Part shown: positions 6,281-13,689 of the stretch, one piece after another
Position numbering within the stretch: position 1 is the stretch's first letter
How the letters are laid out: every line of letters starts with the position of its first letter
Notes under the pieces: model-generated
Told to the model about the DNA's origin: nothing
What the model saw: only the letters and a program-made list of their open reading frames with translations
The model's database searches: none
From: Bacteroidales bacterium
GTDB lineage: Bacteria; Bacteroidota; Bacteroidia; Bacteroidales; Muribaculaceae
Reading direction: 5' to 3'
Assembly (NCBI GenBank): GCA_004554255.1
Contig: SFNC01000051.1
Location: 1 to 13,689 of the forward strand
Length of the DNA: 13,689 nucleotides
Position numbers and translations under genes: made by a program

Positions 6281-8317
6281 ATGGATAAAAACCTGATGAA
6301 TTCTGCGGCCGACAATATCCGCGTTCTCGAAGCCTCTATGGTCGAAGCTGCCAAATCCGGACACCCCGGCGGTGCCATGGGCGGTGCCGACTTTATCAAT
6401 ACATTATATTCCCGCTACCTTGTATACGACCCCGAGAATCCTCTGTGGATAGCTCGCGACCGCTTCTTCCTGGATCCCGGCCACATGTCAACCATGCTCT
6501 ACAGCGTGCTGGCTCTCGCCGGCAAGTACACCATGGACGAGCTCAAGCAATTCCGCCAGTGGGGTTCCGTTACTCCCGGCCACCCCGAGCTTGACCCTGA
6601 GCGCGGCGTAGAGAACGCCTCGGGCCCTCTCGGCCAGGGACACGTTCTCGCTGTAGGTTGCGCTATCGCCGAGCGTTTCCTGGTAGCCCGCTTCGGTGAG
6701 GTTTGCGAGCACAAGACATACGCTTTCATCAGCGACGGCGGTGTCGAGGAGGAAATCTCGCAGGGCGCCGGACGTATCGCCGGTAAACTGGGTCTGCACA
6801 ATCTCATCATGTTCTACGATTCCAACAAAGTGCAGCTGTCCACTATGGTGGATGTTGTTTCCGACGAGGATACAGCCGCCAAGTACCGCGCCTGGAACTG
6901 GAATGTAATAGAAATTGACGGCAATGACTGCGAGGCTATCGCCGGAGCGTTGGAGGCCGCTCATCAGGAGAAACACCGTCCCACTCTCATTATCGGCCAT
7001 ACCCTTATGGCCAAAGGTGCCATTGACAAGGACGGCAACAGCGTAGCCGGAACTATCGCCACACACGGACAGCCTCTGTCGGCTGCCGGCGCTGATTTCC
7101 CCGCAACCGTACGCAACCTTGGCGGTGACCCCGATAACCTCTTTACCATCCGTCCCGAGGTTCAGAAACTCTACGATGACCGCCGGCAGGAACTCAAAAA
7201 GATTGTCGCCGAGCGCAAGGCACGCGAAGAGGCTTGGGCAAAGGCAAATCCCGAACTGGCTCAGACTCTCCGCGACTACATAGACGACAAAATGCCTCAG
7301 ATTAACTGGGACGGCATTGAATTTAAGCCCAACATGGCTTCGCGCAACTCATCGGCTACTGTGCTGAGCGTGCTCGCCGAGCATGTCGGCAATATGATCG
7401 TTGGCTCGGCCGACCTTGCCAACTCGGACAAGACCGACGGCTACCTGAAAAAGACTACAGTACTCTCTGCCGATGACTTCGGCGGAAAATTCCTCCAGCC
7501 CGGTGTTGCCGAACTCACCATGGCAGCCATAATGAACGGTATAGTGCTGCACGGCGCAATGCGTGCCGCTTGCGGAACATTCTTTGTGTTCAGCGACTAT
7601 ATCAAGCCCGTTCTGCGTATGTCAGCGCTGATGGAACAGCCTGTTATCTACGTTTATACGCACGATGCCTTCCGCGTAGGCGAGGACGGTCCCACACACG
7701 AACCCATCGAGCAGGAAGCACAGGCCCGTCTTCTGGAGATGATGAACAACTTCAAGGGCAATATGTCGGCTCTGGTTCTCCGTCCCGCCGACAGTGCCGA
7801 GACTGTCGTGGCCTGGAAGATGGCTATGGAGAACAGAAACTCGCCCACAGTGCTGATTTTCAGCCGTCAGAACCTCGAAGACCTGCCCGCAGAAGGCGGC
7901 GACCGCCGTGCTGCAGCATACGGCGCGGAAAAGGGCGGTTATGTTATCTGCAAGGACGAGAATCCCGATATTGTGCTCATGGCCAACGGCTCGGAGGTAT
8001 CTATCCTGGTACATGTAGCCGAGGAACTGCGCAAGGAAGGCGTTCGCGTTCAGGTGGATTCGTTCCCCTCGCTCGGACTGTTCTCACGCCAGGACAAGGA
8101 ATATCGCGAAGCTGTCCTCCCCGCCGGAGTTCGCCGCTTTGCACTTACCGCCGGCCTGCCCGCAACCTTCATGCCTCTGATGAAGGGCTGCGCCGACTGG
8201 GACATCTATGGCATGGAGCGTTTTGGCGCTTCGGCTCCTTACAAAGTGCTTGACGAAAAATTCGGATACACTGTTCCCAATATTCTTGCAAAGGTAAAAG
8301 CCTTTATGGCTGAATGA
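6281..8317 (+). CDS. tkt: Transketolase
   Basis: A 678-residue cytoplasmic thiamine-diphosphate enzyme that transfers two-carbon ketol units between sugar phosphates in the non-oxidative pentose phosphate pathway. Visible features are SGHPGGAMGGADF near residues 26-38, GPLGQGH in the Pyr/PP region, the ThDP/metal motif from ISDGG (150-154) to YDSN (179-182), catalytic Glu411 in GVAELTMAAI (the same number as in E. coli), and YTHDAFRVGEDGPTHEPIEQ contacting cofactor and substrate. ISDGGVEEEISQ, in place of the enterobacterial GDGCMMEGISH, is the form I associate with Bacteroidales. Codon use is strongly biased to CGC, CCC, AAC and AAG, consistent with high expression. Its TGA overlaps the priA start (ATGA, 8314-8317). 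Confidence 0.97.
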   Translation: MDKNLMNSAADNIRVLEASMVEAAKSGHPGGAMGGADFINTLYSRYLVYDPENPLWIARDRFFLDPGHMSTMLYSVLALAGKYTMDELKQFRQWGSVTPGHPELDPERGVENASGPLGQGHVLAVGCAIAERFLVARFGEVCEHKTYAFISDGGVEEEISQGAGRIAGKLGLHNLIMFYDSNKVQLSTMVDVVSDEDTAAKYRAWNWNVIEIDGNDCEAIAGALEAAHQEKHRPTLIIGHTLMAKGAIDKDGNSVAGTIATHGQPLSAAGADFPATVRNLGGDPDNLFTIRPEVQKLYDDRRQELKKIVAERKAREEAWAKANPELAQTLRDYIDDKMPQINWDGIEFKPNMASRNSSATVLSVLAEHVGNMIVGSADLANSDKTDGYLKKTTVLSADDFGGKFLQPGVAELTMAAIMNGIVLHGAMRAACGTFFVFSDYIKPVLRMSALMEQPVIYVYTHDAFRVGEDGPTHEPIEQEAQARLLEMMNNFKGNMSALVLRPADSAETVVAWKMAMENRNSPTVLIFSRQNLEDLPAEGGDRRAAAYGAEKGGYVICKDENPDIVLMANGSEVSILVHVAEELRKEGVRVQVDSFPSLGLFSRQDKEYREAVLPAGVRRFALTAGLPATFMPLMKGCADWDIYGMERFGASAPYKVLDEKFGYTVPNILAKVKAFMAE

Positions 8318-10788
8318 TGTATGTAAACGTCATTGTACCCGTACCGCTTGAGCCTACTTTCACGTACCGCGTCCCGGAAGGGATGTCGGAGCGCGTGAAA
8401 GTGGGCTCACGCGTCATCGTTCCATTCGGTCGCGGCAAATTCTACACCGGAATAGTGGAGAGCCTGCAGACCGATGCACCGGACACACGCTTTGAGATAA
8501 AGGATGTGGTGGATGTCCCGGATACTGCGCCTATAATTCGCCATCCGCAGCTGCGGATGTGGGAATGGCTTTCGGAGTATTATCTGTGTTCGCGCGGCGA
8601 CGTGATGCGCGCGGCATTGCCTGCGGGGCTTAAGGTAGAGTCGGAGACATCCGTGGAGGTGAATCCCGACATGGACCCCGCCGGGGCCGCCGCGGTGCTT
8701 GGCGAGCGCGAGCTTATGGTCTGGCAGACACTGGACCATAACGGAAAGATGAACCTCGCACAGCTTGGCAAAGAGAGCGGCGTGGGCCCGAAGATAGGCC
8801 GCATAACGCAACGGATGATGGACAAAGGCGTTGTAATCGTCTCCGAAAAACTGCAGGAGCGGTTTCGCGCCAAGCTTGAGACCTTTGTGAGTGTGGCTAT
8901 GGAACGTGGCGACAGTGAGGCGTTGCGCACAGCGTTCCAGGCCGTGCATCGCGCTCCGCGCCAGGAAAAAGCGCTGATGACGTTGATAGAAATGTCCGGA
9001 TTCATGCGCCCGGACAGCAAACTCACCGAGGTGTCGCGCCGCGAGCTTATGGAGCGCGCCGATGTCTCCACCGAGATTATTGCCCAGCTGCGGCAAAAGG
9101 GTCTGGTGCGTGTTACGGCCCGCGAGGTGTCGCGCTTCGGGAACACCATAAAAGGGTCGGGGGTGCTTCCCTCACTCTCCGAGGCGCAGAATACGGCGCT
9201 GAAATCCGTGTTGGACAGCTTTACCGAGTACAAGGTAACACTGCTGCACGGCGTTACGGCCAGCGGCAAGACAGAGATTTACATGCACCTGATAGACCGC
9301 GTGCTGCGCGATGGCAGACAGGTGCTTTATCTTGTCCCTGAGATAGCACTGACAACACAGCTTACCGAGCGCATCAAGCGTGTTTTCGGCAATCAGGTGA
9401 TGATTTACCACTCGCGGTTTACTGACAATCAGCGCGCCGAGATATGGCGCACACTCCTGACTGACAATAAGCCGCGTGTAATTATAGGTGCGCGGTCGGC
9501 GGTATTCCTGCCATTTGCTCAGCTCGGACTGGTTATTGTGGACGAGGAGCATGAGGCATCCTACAAGCAATTCGACCCCGCACCGCGCTATAATGCCCGC
9601 GATGCCGCGATAGTCCTCGCCGGTATGCACGGCGCCCGGACTCTGCTCGGTAGTGCAACACCAACCGTCGAGACGTACTATAAGGCCACAACGGGGAAGT
9701 TCGGGCTGGTGTCTCTTACCGAACGCTACAGCCATGTGGTGCTGCCGAAGATAGAGGTGGTGGACATGAATGTGGAATTTAAGAAAAAGGCTGTTGACGG
9801 CGCTTTTTCAGAGACACTCACCACAGCCTCCAGGGAGGCCATAAAGAGTGGCAATCAGGTGATTTTCTTCCACAACCGCCGCGGTTATGCCCCGATATCG
9901 CGGTGCGGTGCCTGCGCCCATATCCCGCATTGCAAATATTGCGATGTGTCGCTCACATACCATCGTGCGCTGGAAAAACTGGTGTGCCATTACTGTGGAG
10001 CCGTCTATGATGTTCCGGTAACATGTCCCGTTTGCGGAGAGCCGGCCATGAAGAAAGTCGGGTTCGGCACCGAGCGCATAGAGGATGACGTGGCACGTCT
10101 GTTCCCGGACCGCAAGATGCTGCGCATGGATCTTGACACCACTCGCAACAAGGACGATTATTCAAATATCATTGACGCATTCTCGTCCCACAAGGCGGAT
10201 ATTTTGGTGGGTACGCAGATGGTTACCAAGGGACTGGATTTTGCCGATGTCACCACTGTTGGCGTACTCTTCGCCGACATGATAATAAATTATCCCGATT
10301 TCCGTGCGGCAGAGAGGGCATTCAACATGCTTGAGCAGGTGGCGGGACGCGCCGGGCGGCAACAGATTCCCGGACGGGTGCTGGTGCAGACTCGTCAGCC
10401 CGACCATCCCGTGATACAGTTCCTGAAAGCCCATAACTACACGGGATTCTACAACTATGAGCTGGAGGAGCGACGCGCTTTCAGCTATCCGCCATTCTCG
10501 CGTATCATATATGTCAACATAAAGCATCGCGAGGCTACGCGCATACAGGCTGTCGCCAATAAATATGCCGAGCATCTGCGCACGCTTTTCGGCAACCGCG
10601 TCTTTGGCCCCGAAGAGCCGTTTATCTCGCGCGTACAGAACCTTTACATACGCAAGATAATGCTGAAAGTGGAGCCCGGAGTGTCCATGAAAGCCGTGCG
10701 CGATGCCTTGCGCTCGGCCTATCGCACGCTACTTGTGCAGCCCGACATGCACGGCACCACAGTCTTCTACGACGTTGACCCCCAGTGA
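8314..10788 (+). CDS. priA: Primosomal protein N' (replication restart helicase PriA)
   Basis: An 824-residue superfamily 2 3'-5' DNA helicase that recognises stalled forks and reloads the replisome. In order: an N-terminal 3'-DNA-binding domain (VNVIVPVPLEPTFTY, VGSRVIVPFGRG), a winged-helix region, Walker A GVTASGKTE near residue 313, Walker B DEEH at 410-413, GSATPT, a zinc-binding insert with all eight cysteines (531, 534, 540, 543, 558, 561, 571, 574), then VGTQMVTKGLDF and the motif VI segment QVAGRAGR. The C-terminus (VFYDVDPQ) looks complete. Two adjacent ATGs (8314 and 8317) are possible starts; the first overlaps the tkt stop. Pairing with a metabolic gene suggests that tkt transcription also drives priA; no separate promoter is visible. 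No convincing terminator follows the stop directly. Confidence 0.97.
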   Translation: MMYVNVIVPVPLEPTFTYRVPEGMSERVKVGSRVIVPFGRGKFYTGIVESLQTDAPDTRFEIKDVVDVPDTAPIIRHPQLRMWEWLSEYYLCSRGDVMRAALPAGLKVESETSVEVNPDMDPAGAAAVLGERELMVWQTLDHNGKMNLAQLGKESGVGPKIGRITQRMMDKGVVIVSEKLQERFRAKLETFVSVAMERGDSEALRTAFQAVHRAPRQEKALMTLIEMSGFMRPDSKLTEVSRRELMERADVSTEIIAQLRQKGLVRVTAREVSRFGNTIKGSGVLPSLSEAQNTALKSVLDSFTEYKVTLLHGVTASGKTEIYMHLIDRVLRDGRQVLYLVPEIALTTQLTERIKRVFGNQVMIYHSRFTDNQRAEIWRTLLTDNKPRVIIGARSAVFLPFAQLGLVIVDEEHEASYKQFDPAPRYNARDAAIVLAGMHGARTLLGSATPTVETYYKATTGKFGLVSLTERYSHVVLPKIEVVDMNVEFKKKAVDGAFSETLTTASREAIKSGNQVIFFHNRRGYAPISRCGACAHIPHCKYCDVSLTYHRALEKLVCHYCGAVYDVPVTCPVCGEPAMKKVGFGTERIEDDVARLFPDRKMLRMDLDTTRNKDDYSNIIDAFSSHKADILVGTQMVTKGLDFADVTTVGVLFADMIINYPDFRAAERAFNMLEQVAGRAGRQQIPGRVLVQTRQPDHPVIQFLKAHNYTGFYNYELEERRAFSYPPFSRIIYVNIKHREATRIQAVANKYAEHLRTLFGNRVFGPEEPFISRVQNLYIRKIMLKVEPGVSMKAVRDALRSAYRTLLVQPDMHGTTVFYDVDPQ

Positions 10789-10803
10789 CCGCTCAGCTGA
10801 AGA

Positions 10804-10981
10804 ACCGCTTACAGTTCTCCTCGCCGAATACACATTGACGAGGTTATCCTGGTAGGTGGTTCTACCCGTATCCCCGCAATCAAGGCCGTTGTGGAAAAAT
10901 TCTTCAGCAAAGTTCCCTCCAAGGGCGTTAACCCCGACGAGGTTGTTGCCGTAGGCGCTGCCATCCTATGATACACCGCTT
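10804..10981. repeat. Short direct repeats flanking the dnaK fragment
   Basis: ATACAC occurs immediately left of the fragment (10828-10833) and again immediately right (10971-10976). A slightly wider pair, ACCGCTT, occurs at 10804-10810 and 10975-10981. Both are direct repeats bracketing the dnaK-derived segment. They could be microhomology used in the insertion or a small target duplication, but 6-7 bp can match by chance. Confidence 0.4.
10831..10971 (+). pseudogene. dnaK: Orphan internal fragment of dnaK (Hsp70 chaperone)
   Basis: One frame reads from ATT at 10834 as IDEVILVGGSTRIP, then EKFFSKVPSKGVNPDEVV and AVGAAIL, then TGA (10969-10971). This is an almost unchanged copy of the end of the Hsp70 nucleotide-binding domain (E. 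coli DnaK roughly residues 333-376), including the VGGxTRxP and NPDExVAxGAA motifs. There is no start codon: the frame opens after a TGA at 10798-10800 with 11 unrelated codons, and homology begins abruptly at or just before the Asp-Glu-Val. At the right it stops exactly where QGG would be expected. None of the rest of dnaK is nearby. The reading frame and codon style look intact, so the copy is probably recent. It cannot make a functional chaperone. An assembly join is the main alternative. Confidence 0.85.
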
Positions 10982-11041
10982 TATGTTTCGGGATGGGAGG
11001 GTTCTGTCCCCAAAGCATACGGTATAATAAAACAGAAGCGG
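10976..11041. repeat. Inverted repeat in the priA-A2M gap
   Basis: CCGCTT (10976-10981) pairs with AAGCGG (11036-11041). After a 2/1-base internal loop, TGTTT (10984-10988) pairs with AAACA (11030-11034). The 41-base interior contains a smaller GGGA/TCCC pairing. The right arm shares bases with the minus-strand terminator at 11038-11062, so the two structures are mutually exclusive. Role unknown. Confidence 0.4.
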
Positions 11042-11062
11042 CTACTTATCTCAAGCAACCGC
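11038..11062 (-). terminator. Terminator for the alpha-2-macroglobulin-like gene
   Basis: In minus-strand RNA, GCGGUUGCUU and AAGUAGCCGC form an uninterrupted 10-bp stem (two G-U pairs) around GAGAU, followed by UUCUGUUUUAUUAUA. On the plus strand the same positions give two mismatches (C/A and A/C), so the hairpin is favoured only in the leftward transcript. It lies about 190 nt past the stop of the minus-strand gene, leaving a longish 3' untranslated region. Confidence 0.6.
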
Positions 11063-11253
11063 GTCATTTAACCTATGATTCACTTATTATTGATCTGATC
11101 TCATGAATAATTTTGTCTTTCTCTTATCCTTATTTTTAGTCTGTTTGATTCAAAGTCCGTGTAATTTTTGTACGGTGCAAAATTAAGCAAAAAAATGAGA
11201 ACTCAGCATAAATTATACATAATTTAACTTATAATAATGAATATTTAGAAAAA
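11063..11253. other. AT-rich intergenic stretch, no gene seen
   Basis: This AT-rich stretch lies between the terminator and the stop of the A2M-like gene. I see no coding frame. It holds a weak AT inverted repeat (ATTATT at 11086-11091, AATAAT at 11106-11111, plus two inner pairs) and, on the minus strand, TAATTTTG (11178-11185). The latter fits the -7 consensus but has no -33 partner and no gene downstream. It is probably the 3' untranslated region of the A2M-like gene. Confidence 0.5.
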
Positions 11254-13689
11254 TCACCGTCCGTTTATAGTTAAAATCTGACCTGACGAATGGGCCGTAA
11301 GGGTCGGTGCCATTGTGCAGGTGGCTGTTGCTATGCCGGACGAATATTCTCCCGAGTTATTCACATTAAGCTCGTACTCAAACAGATATGTGCCCTTGGG
11401 GAGATAGTCAATGTACAGATTTGTCTGAGCATCGCGATTCTCAAGATAAGCAAACGCACCGTCGGCGAATACAAATCCCGGAAGTTGCTTCACCGGCTCG
11501 AAGGCTGCGGCACGAGCATCCTCAACGGTAACCTGGCTCATCGGGCGATCCGTCTTGACGGTTATAATAACTTTTACACGATCTCCGAGTTTCAGCTCAT
11601 TGTCTATTACGGCAACCCATCGGTTGGAGTTTCTATCCAAAACCAGAAGCTGTTTTTCGACCGAAATTTCGCCGTCGCTGAAAGCCTTGACGTCTGCCAT
11701 AGGCTGGATATAGCGCTGCGTTACAGCTCCATAGGACGGAGTCTTACCCGAGCATTCCAGGACGAGATTCTCGCCGGAAACAGGAGTTTTGAGAGTCCCC
11801 ATGCGGTCTGCTGCAGTGTAGCGCATCACACCTGAATCAACACGGATGGTGGTGCCTTCGGCCTGAGTGGTCCAGGGAGTTCCCGAGTTTATCATCGCAT
11901 TTATAATCCACGACGTGATAAAGCTGTTGCCCCAGTCGGTGGCCTGTTTGTGAACAATAAGATACTGACGAATGCCGTTTACATGCGGCGAATTGCTGTC
12001 AATACCGCCGTAAGCCTGAAGCAGCCAGGCATAAGTCTGCAGGGAGGTCACATTCTTAAATTCGTAACCTTTATTTGCTGTCTGAGTGCCGAACTGGTCA
12101 ACAGATTCCATAATCTTGCGTGCCATATTATCGTTCTGGTTGAAGTGCAGGGCACTGGCAGACTGAGCCTTATAACCGATGTCGAATTTCTTCCAGTTTT
12201 TGTTTATGTACTGCAAAGTTCTGTGCGTAACGGACTGGCCGTTAAGGCTCTGCACAACCTCGGGGAACGCGGGGCGTACAATAGTGTACAGAATGTTTTC
12301 ATCGCGAACCGCACCATCGTAATACTTAACGGCGGCAGGTATCATCCTGTATATCTTGGAGTTTTTATCAAGATAACCGGCACGCTTAAGTGTGGCAATA
12401 AAATCCAGGACCGATGCCGTTGTGTACATGTCGCCCTGCTTGCTCCAGGGACCCCACTGGAAACTGCCGTTCGCGGTCTGAAGCTTGTAGAGGTTGTTCT
12501 CGGCATTCTCCATAGCGCGGCGCAGCTCCTTGCGATTGAATTTATATTCAAGCTCGGGATGCTGTTCCATAAGTCCGAGAGCAATGGCTGCCGAGAAGTA
12601 TGCCGCAGCCTGGGAATTTGCCGTGGGGCGGATATTTTTACCAAGAAGAGTGGGGAGCGCTTCCACAACAGTCCACATCAGATTCTCGGTATATGTCAGC
12701 TCCATGCTGAAGTCCGTACCCTTGGGCTGCGGCAGTTTCATGCTATAGATGGTGTCGCCGGGGTTTATATAGAAGTTTATGGCCTCTGTAACCTCTGACT
12801 GCGACGACAGCACGGGGATAAGGTGACGCTCGCCATCGGCGAAGACACCGTTGGAGCCACGCGCGGTAACAGCGATGTTCGAAGCAAGAGTGTTGGCTTT
12901 TACCATTATATTAATGGTCTCGGAGGCATGGGGCGCGATAGTGAGATCGCGCGCTATAGAGTCACCCTGATAAGCGAGAGAGGCCCTTACGTTAAGCGTG
13001 CTGTCGGTAGTATTCATGTAAGTTGCGATAACCGAAGCACGGTCGCCGACACGCAGGAAACGCGGGGCATTCACACTTACCATAACGGGTTTGCGGGACG
13101 TGAATTTGCGAGTTACGCGTTCGCTGTAAAGATTCCGGGTCCATACGGTAAAGTCGGCAATCCAGGTAGAGTTTGCGTTGGGGACGGTAAAGTCAATCCT
13201 GGCATTTCCATTGCGGGTGGTGAGCATCGGGGCCCATAAAGCCTCGACAATATCGCCAACGCGAAACTCCTGTACCGAGGGAGAGGGGGCGGGACCTTCT
13301 TCAGAGCCTGCGGCGGGCGCGGGGGCAGCGTCAGCAATTGCCTCTTCTTCAACGACGGCCTCCGTCTTCATATACGCCATGTTCGAGACTTGGACGCCCA
13401 TCGTAGCAGAGGACTTGTAGGCTCTTGTGCCGCGTATACGGATGCCATTACCAAGGTATCTGCCTAATTCGTATTTCCAGCCGGGAGTAGTGAGGGTAAA
13501 TGCATCTTCCAGTTGATAATCTACAAATAGGGATGCTTTGCGATAAGCGTAGTAATCGGCCATTACAACGCGCAGACCTGGATTGTATAACGTCCTGTAA
13601 ATGGACAACACCGATGCCGGGCGCATTAAATCGAGTCTGTAATCATGTATATTCGCTACAACCGCAGCATCCACCGGTTTGCCATTGGA
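11254..13689 (-). CDS. Alpha-2-macroglobulin-like protein, C-terminal part (5' end outside the window)
   Basis: 811 residues are visible; the frame is open to the right edge (SNGKPVDAAVVANIHDY at the border), so the start is missing and the GTG at 13674 is not a real start. Features in order: the end of a macroglobulin domain, an Ala/Pro/Glu-rich insert (about 13270-13365), the A2M domain (ALWAPMLTTRNGNARIDFTV and the following TWIADFTVWTRN), an MG domain, an alpha-toroid region with NGSFQWGPWSKQG, and a C-terminal MG10-type domain (GDRVKVIITVKTDRPM, YLPKGTYLFEYEL, GEYSSGIATA). The CxEQ thioester is absent: where it is expected the protein reads RPTANSQAAAYFS (near 12600-12640). Bacterial A2Ms are periplasmic or surface peptidase traps; thioester-less forms are common in Bacteroidota and their role is unclear. 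The full protein is probably well over 1500 residues. Confidence 0.9.
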   Translation of the reverse strand, partial: SNGKPVDAAVVANIHDYRLDLMRPASVLSIYRTLYNPGLRVVMADYYAYRKASLFVDYQLEDAFTLTTPGWKYELGRYLGNGIRIRGTRAYKSSATMGVQVSNMAYMKTEAVVEEEAIADAAPAPAAGSEEGPAPSPSVQEFRVGDIVEALWAPMLTTRNGNARIDFTVPNANSTWIADFTVWTRNLYSERVTRKFTSRKPVMVSVNAPRFLRVGDRASVIATYMNTTDSTLNVRASLAYQGDSIARDLTIAPHASETINIMVKANTLASNIAVTARGSNGVFADGERHLIPVLSSQSEVTEAINFYINPGDTIYSMKLPQPKGTDFSMELTYTENLMWTVVEALPTLLGKNIRPTANSQAAAYFSAAIALGLMEQHPELEYKFNRKELRRAMENAENNLYKLQTANGSFQWGPWSKQGDMYTTASVLDFIATLKRAGYLDKNSKIYRMIPAAVKYYDGAVRDENILYTIVRPAFPEVVQSLNGQSVTHRTLQYINKNWKKFDIGYKAQSASALHFNQNDNMARKIMESVDQFGTQTANKGYEFKNVTSLQTYAWLLQAYGGIDSNSPHVNGIRQYLIVHKQATDWGNSFITSWIINAMINSGTPWTTQAEGTTIRVDSGVMRYTAADRMGTLKTPVSGENLVLECSGKTPSYGAVTQRYIQPMADVKAFSDGEISVEKQLLVLDRNSNRWVAVIDNELKLGDRVKVIITVKTDRPMSQVTVEDARAAAFEPVKQLPGFVFADGAFAYLENRDAQTNLYIDYLPKGTYLFEYELNVNNSGEYSSGIATATCTMAPTLTAHSSGQILTINGR

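Noticed and set aside
6488..7066. 192-codon minus-strand frame opposite tkt
   Set aside because: Antisense shadow of strongly biased transketolase codons, with no promoter or recognisable motif.
8407..9269. Two 229-codon minus-strand frames opposite priA
   Set aside because: Both lie antisense to well-conserved PriA sequence and overlap each other in different frames; no family resemblance.
10809..11018. 69-codon minus-strand frame in the priA-A2M gap
   Set aside because: Mostly the reverse strand of the dnaK fragment; no family resemblance.
11178..11185. TAATTTTG on the minus strand as a promoter for a leftward small RNA
   Set aside because: No TTTG at the -33 distance, no gene downstream, and it lies in an AT-rich probable 3' untranslated region where such matches arise by chance.
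11950..12798. 282-codon open frame on the plus strand inside the A2M-like gene
   Set aside because: It is antisense to a clearly homologous coding region and has no recognisable domain or promoter; it is a shadow of the codon pattern.

Overview
The window looks like a chromosomal segment of a Bacteroidota bacterium, most likely order Bacteroidales. A Muribaculaceae-like gut commensal is my best guess, from the roughly 50-55% GC impression and the protein sequences; this is inference and no database was searched. Supporting signs are Bacteroidota-type promoters (TTTG about 20 bp upstream of TAnnTTTG), starts without Shine-Dalgarno sequences, a DUF4286 gene, a Bacteroides-style transketolase, an exported tricorn-like protease and a thioester-less alpha-2-macroglobulin-like protein. 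No rRNA, tRNA, CRISPR array, IS element or phage gene was seen.

Left part, minus strand: the 5' end of a sugar-phosphate transferase gene (1-269, cut by the window edge) lies 7 bp downstream of a sua5/tsaC-type threonylcarbamoyl-AMP synthase (277-864). The sua5 promoter abuts the start codon so closely that the mRNA is probably leaderless. Upstream of it is a hairpin terminator (936-966) and a large exported tricorn-like S41 peptidase (986-4234).

Middle, plus strand: a compact divergent promoter region (about 4266-4314) separates the peptidase from an overlapping trio: a GT2 glycosyltransferase (4366-5118), a DUF4286 protein (5115-5450) and the Holliday junction resolvase ruvC (5428-6018). 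A second plus-strand unit follows, with its own promoter and a roughly 160-nt structured leader: transketolase (6281-8317), overlapping by 4 bp with the replication-restart helicase priA (8314-10788).

Right part: the 465-bp gap after priA contains a 45-codon, in-frame internal piece of dnaK (about 10831-10971). It has no start, no preceding codons and no remainder of the gene, and short direct repeats flank it. This is the most unusual thing in the window. Next come an inverted repeat and a minus-strand terminator for the last gene, an alpha-2-macroglobulin-like protein (11254 to beyond 13689, 5' end missing).

Most of the window is housekeeping (tRNA modification, recombination, replication restart, pentose phosphate metabolism) plus envelope functions (glycan assembly, peptidase, A2M). 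I do not see a novel multi-gene system. The dnaK remnant, the probably leaderless sua5, the structured tkt leader and the overlapping divergent promoters are the items worth a second look.
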